From Candidatus Mailhella merdavium (GTDB lineage: Bacteria > Desulfobacterota > Desulfovibrionia > Desulfovibrionales > Desulfovibrionaceae), in NCBI GenBank assembly GCA_019119045.1, contig DWXS01000009.1, forward strand, positions 1 through 64,000: DNA of 64,000 bases. The letters run 5' to 3'. Below, one piece after another: positions 60,733 through 64,000 of this stretch (positions are counted from its first letter, which is position 1; each line of letters starts with the position of its first letter). The translations under genes and the position numbers were made by a program. The notes beneath the pieces were generated by a model. That model made no database searches. It was given only the letters and a program-made list of their open reading frames with translations, and was not told the DNA's origin.

Positions 60733-61985
60733 AAAGCTCGCCGTTTTCCCGATCTTCGCTGATATTGTTGTTTTCCTGCGCGTTGCTGCTGTTTGCCCTT
60801 TCCGTGCTGCTGCCTGCCTATGACGACAGCCCGCGCGGCGATTTCCGAACCCGGGTCAGCAGTTACGACGCTTCCGCCATAGGCCATGCCGCGTTTTACG
60901 ACATGCTCCGGCGGCTTGACTTTCCTGTGAGCAGGCGACTCGGCGGACAGTCTCCCGCTATGGGAAAAGGCTCCCTGCTGGTGATGATTGAACCGGACGG
61001 AATATTTGCGGATGACGATTCCTCCGAGCTGCTTGCCGTACCCTCCCGGCTGGTCGTACTGCCGAAGTGGAAGGGCGTGCGGGATGAAAGGCGTCCAGAC
61101 TGGATTTCCCGGGCCTATCCTTCCGACGTAAGGGAGGCCAGCCTGTGCTGTCAGCAGTTTGCCGACGGCACGGCGGAAGTGGTTCGCACCCTGTGGCCCG
61201 CAACCTGGAAAACCAACGAACTCGGCATTGTTCCGAAGGGCGGGGAGGTCGTCCAGCTGGTTCGCTCGCCGCGTATGCGGGCCGTGGTGGGGACGGATGA
61301 AGGCATTCTGGTGGGGGAAACCTGGGACGGAATGGGGAGCGTATGGGTCTTGTCCGATCCTGATCTGCTGTCCAATTCCGGGCTGGTTCAGGGGGACAAC
61401 GCGTTCTTCATGGTCAGGCTGATTTCCACCATACGCGGGGAAGGGCCGGGCCGTCTGGGGCCCCCGGTGATGTTCGACGAGGGACTGCACGGCTTCACCC
61501 TGCCGGAGAATACCTCGATTCGTCAGCTCTTCCGCTTTCCCTATTCTCTGGTTGTGCTGCTTGTCTGTCTTTCCGGAGCCTTGCTGGCTCTGGCCGGTTC
61601 TCTCCGCTTCGGGAAGCCGCAGCGTATCGGATCTGCCTGTCTCTACGGCACGGAGGAGCTGATCGTCAACGGAGCGAGAATGCTGGATTATGCCGGTTAT
61701 CAGGACATGATCCTGCGCAGGCACGCGCGCATGACGCTGCGTGCCGCGGGAGATGCCCTGCATGCGCCTTCCGGGCTGGGAGACGGCGAACTGGCCGTCT
61801 GGCTCGATCGCATAGGACAGGCGCGCGGAGTGGAGCTTTCCTGCGCGGAACTTCTGCGCGACATAGAGAGAACGCCTTCCGGCGGACGCCGCGATCTGGA
61901 GCGGCTGTTTGCCCTTGTCGGAAACATGTATCAATGGAAAAGGGAGATACTGCATGACTCTGGAACATGTGGACAGACTCGTTGA
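60729..61985 (+). CDS. DUF4350-type membrane protein
   Basis: 418 residues: N-terminal membrane anchor ([20 protein letters not shown]), then [20 protein letters not shown] and [11 protein letters not shown], a DUF4350 pattern, a C-terminal membrane segment ([20 protein letters not shown]) and a cytosolic tail. ATG overlaps the DUF4129 stop (ATGA). The 3' end overlaps the MoxR start by 32 bases, so all are coupled. The role is inferred to be shared with the MoxR/DUF58 system. Confidence 0.78.
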   Translation: MKSSPFSRSSLILLFSCALLLFALSVLLPAYDDSPRGDFRTRVSSYDASAIGHAAFYDMLRRLDFPVSRRLGGQSPAMGKGSLLVMIEPDGIFADDDSSELLAVPSRLVVLPKWKGVRDERRPDWISRAYPSDVREASLCCQQFADGTAEVVRTLWPATWKTNELGIVPKGGEVVQLVRSPRMRAVVGTDEGILVGETWDGMGSVWVLSDPDLLSNSGLVQGDNAFFMVRLISTIRGEGPGRLGPPVMFDEGLHGFTLPENTSIRQLFRFPYSLVVLLVCLSGALLALAGSLRFGKPQRIGSACLYGTEELIVNGARMLDYAGYQDMILRRHARMTLRAAGDALHAPSGLGDGELAVWLDRIGQARGVELSCAELLRDIERTPSGGRRDLERLFALVGNMYQWKREILHDSGTCGQTR

Positions 61986-62910
61986 CGCGCTCCGGGCGGA
62001 GATAGGCAAAGTCATCATCGGCCAGGATGAGGCCGTGGAGCTGCTGCTCACCAGTCTGCTGTGCGGGGGCCATGTGCTGCTGGAAGGGGTGCCGGGAACC
62101 GGCAAGACCTTTCTTGTTCAGAGCTTTGCGGCCGGTCTGGCTCTGGAATTCGGGCGCATCCAGTTTACGCCGGACATGATGCCCGGAGACGTTCTGGGGA
62201 CGAACCTGTTCAATTTCCAGACCAATACCTTCACGTTGACGCGGGGGCCGATTTTTACGCAGATACTGCTGGCCGACGAAATCAACCGCACTCCGCCCAA
62301 GACGCAGGCCGCGCTGTTGCAGGCCATGGGCGAACGGGCCGTGACCATTGATCGCCAGACCTTTGATCTGGGACAGGACTTCATGGTCGTGGCAACCCAG
62401 AACCCTGTTGAACAGCAGGGAACCTATCCTCTTCCTGAAGCGCAGCTGGACAGATTCCTGTTCAAGATAGTCGTGGATTATCCCGGACTCGAAGAAGAAA
62501 GGAAAATCGTTGCCCTGCACGGAACATCCTCCGCCATGCCGCATATGGCCGACTTCGGCGTGAGGCCTGCGGTGACGCGGGAAGAGCTTGCGGAGGCACG
62601 CAGAATCTGCGCCGGGATTCTGCTTTCCGAACCTCTGGTGGAATATATTGTGGATATTGTGCGGGGCACGCGCAGCCATCCCGCCATTGAGGTTGGGGCG
62701 TCCACCCGTGCGGCAACCATGCTGGCCGCAGCCGCCCGCGCTCATGCCGCCGTCTGCGGACGCGAGTTCGTCATTCCCGACGATGTGAAGCGTCTGGCCC
62801 TGCCTCTGCTGCGGCATCGCATCATCATGACTCCTGCGGCGGATATCGAGGGGCTGAGCGAGATGGACGTGCTGCGCGAAATCGTCGATCAGACGGCGGC
62901 GCCGCGATGA
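61954..62910 (+). CDS. MoxR-family AAA+ ATPase
   Basis: 318 residues from ATG 61954 (AGGGAGATACTGC); the track start at 61909 is longer. [20 protein letters not shown], Walker [35 protein letters not shown], Walker [21 protein letters not shown] and [13 protein letters not shown] are the MoxR signature. MoxR proteins act as chaperones for metal-centre or VWA proteins encoded alongside. The stop overlaps the DUF58 start (ATGA). Confidence 0.95.
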   Translation: MTLEHVDRLVDALRAEIGKVIIGQDEAVELLLTSLLCGGHVLLEGVPGTGKTFLVQSFAAGLALEFGRIQFTPDMMPGDVLGTNLFNFQTNTFTLTRGPIFTQILLADEINRTPPKTQAALLQAMGERAVTIDRQTFDLGQDFMVVATQNPVEQQGTYPLPEAQLDRFLFKIVVDYPGLEEERKIVALHGTSSAMPHMADFGVRPAVTREELAEARRICAGILLSEPLVEYIVDIVRGTRSHPAIEVGASTRAATMLAAAARAHAAVCGREFVIPDDVKRLALPLLRHRIIMTPAADIEGLSEMDVLREIVDQTAAPR

Positions 62911-64000
62911 AAGACAGGGCGAAGATGCAAAGCGATTCCGCCGGAGCGGGCAGGGTGCGTCGAAGCCTTCTGCCTACCCTGCGCTTTGTGCTGATTTTTG
63001 CCGTTTCCGCTCCGCTGGCTCTGCTGATACTCTCCCTGCGCCCCGAGGGATGGCGTTTCACGCTGCTGTATCCTGTGGCCGTACTGGTGCTGTTTGCCGC
63101 AGATCTGACCATGACTCTGCCCTGGAAACGGCTGGGCGTCACGGTTCACGTCCCGCCGCGTCTGACGCCGGCCTCGCGGGGAAAGCGCAGAGAGGAATGC
63201 GTGAAGATTTCGCTCGACGCGGGAGATTGGGATCGGCCCGTGAACGTGGAAATCCTGCCCGAACTGAGCGGGGACGCGCTGGAGCCTCTTCCTGTCCGGG
63301 GAGAGCTGGCGGGCAGGACGGACTTTTTCTGCCCTCTTGCACCGACGCGCAGGGGGCGGCTGCTTCTCGATGCGCTGTGGCTGCGCTGGCGCGGCCCCTG
63401 GGGGCTGGCGGAAATGCGGCTGCGTCAACCAGTCGGAGAAGCCGTCGACGTTGTTCCCGATGTGCGGGGACTTCATGAAGATGCCCTGCGCTTTTTTACC
63501 GGAGATACGATTTTCGGTTCAAAAGTCCAGCGTGCGCGCGGCGAGGGAACGGAATTCGAAGCTCTGCGCGAATTTGCGCCGGGCATGGATACGCGCCTCA
63601 TCGACTGGAAGCGATCCGCCCGACATCGCAAACTGCTGGGCAGGGAATTCAGGCAGGAGCGCAATCACCTGATTGTCGTGGGCTTTGATACGGGCAGGCT
63701 GATGCTGGAGAGTGTGGACGGACAGCCCAAGCTGGATCATGCCGTTCGCGCGGGGCTTCTGCTGGCGCGTGTTTCGCTGCATGCCGGAGATCTGATCGGC
63801 GCCTGCGGCTTCGACGCCAGGTTTCGTCATTTTCTGCCTCCGGAACGGGGGAACGCACAGTTTTCGCGCTTTCAACGTTTTTCCGCCTCGCTGGAATATC
63901 GCGAGGACGAAACGAATTTCACGCTTGCGCTGGCGGAACTCAACAGCCGCCTGAGGCGGCGTTCTCTCATCGTGCTGTTCACCGACTTTGTCGACGCGGT
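62907..64000 (+). CDS. DUF58 (VWA-like) protein, runs off the window
   Basis: ATG 62907 overlaps the moxR stop. The first 364 residues are present: two membrane spans ([39 protein letters not shown]), a periplasmic part and the DUF58 motif [20 protein letters not shown] with [15 protein letters not shown] following, a VWA-like fold. It is the usual partner of MoxR. The frame stays open to 64000, so the C-terminus is outside the window; it is not in the ORF track for that reason. Confidence 0.92.
   Translation, partial: MKDRAKMQSDSAGAGRVRRSLLPTLRFVLIFAVSAPLALLILSLRPEGWRFTLLYPVAVLVLFAADLTMTLPWKRLGVTVHVPPRLTPASRGKRREECVKISLDAGDWDRPVNVEILPELSGDALEPLPVRGELAGRTDFFCPLAPTRRGRLLLDALWLRWRGPWGLAEMRLRQPVGEAVDVVPDVRGLHEDALRFFTGDTIFGSKVQRARGEGTEFEALREFAPGMDTRLIDWKRSARHRKLLGREFRQERNHLIVVGFDTGRLMLESVDGQPKLDHAVRAGLLLARVSLHAGDLIGACGFDARFRHFLPPERGNAQFSRFQRFSASLEYREDETNFTLALAELNSRLRRRSLIVLFTDFVDA

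Noticed and set aside
1-64000. tRNA or rRNA genes as integration targets
   Set aside because: No cloverleaf or rRNA sequence was recognised by eye in the intergenic regions; a tRNA scan would be decisive.

Overview
The window looks like a chromosome segment of a Desulfovibrionales-type, Gram-negative, anaerobic gut bacterium (Bilophila/Mailhella/Desulfovibrio-like). This placement is inferred from protein style (Tat-exported flavoproteins, iron-dependent alcohol dehydrogenase, PspF/PspA, GC-rich housekeeping genes); no rRNA or other phylogenetic marker is present to prove it. The chromosome carries at least two unrelated mobile elements plus a decayed insertion sequence.

Layout. (1) 1-3.2 kb: the integrase end of a Tn916/Tn1549-type conjugative transposon of Firmicute character (sigma-like regulator broken by an in-frame stop, HTH protein, Xis, tyrosine integrase, arm-type direct repeats). 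It has inserted inside an AraC-family regulator gene, of which only the C-terminal two thirds remain in the window. (2) 3.2-13.1 kb: a redox/detoxification island, mostly on the minus strand: carboxymuconolactone-decarboxylase-like protein, two paralogous exported cupins, tautomerase, two Tat-exported Fe-S-type flavoproteins, two flavodoxins (one broken by a TGA), SDR, iron ADH, flavin reductase and an MBL-fold hydrolase. (3) 13.2-52.5 kb: a nearly complete conjugative element of the IncI/Dot-Icm class (MPF-I): an oriT-like palindrome with the MOBP nick consensus, NikA- and NikB-like relaxosome proteins (the relaxase carries a primase-like domain), HigBA and RelB/YafQ toxin-antitoxin modules, a broken rdgC, a 2225-residue methylase-helicase with a gene nested in another frame, DNA N6-adenine and C5-cytosine methylases, a PAPS-reductase-family protein, an ArdC-like protein, topoisomerase III, and the transfer genes dotL, dotM, icmT, dotB, dotC, dotD, dotA, icmB, dotI, icmD, icmC, dotG and dotH. 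It ends with a replication-initiator-like gene and a roughly 0.7 kb origin-like region with nested palindromes, iteron-like repeats and a possible antisense RNA. (4) 52.58-53.27 kb: a shortened, frameshifted IS5-family copy with clear terminal inverted repeats. (5) 53.3-64 kb: ordinary chromosome: MFS-acyltransferase fusion, a psp envelope-stress cluster with a candidate sigma-54 promoter between pspA and pspF, serS, and a MoxR/DUF58/DUF4350/DUF4129-type operon that runs off the right edge.

How it fits together. The 13-52 kb element would process DNA at oriT with NikA/NikB, hand it to DotL/DotM, and move it through the DotC/D/H core, DotG and the DotI/DotA/IcmB inner-membrane machine, powered by DotB. 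TopB, the Rep-like protein and the relaxase-linked primase suggest plasmid-like replication. The methylases, ArdC-like and PAPS-reductase-like proteins look like entry or anti-defence factors. No integrase or partition gene for this element is visible, so it could be an integrated plasmid or an ICE whose integrase lies elsewhere. No rRNA, tRNA or CRISPR array was recognised. All coordinates come from the given ORF track and manual reading; homology calls are from recall of family features, not searches.
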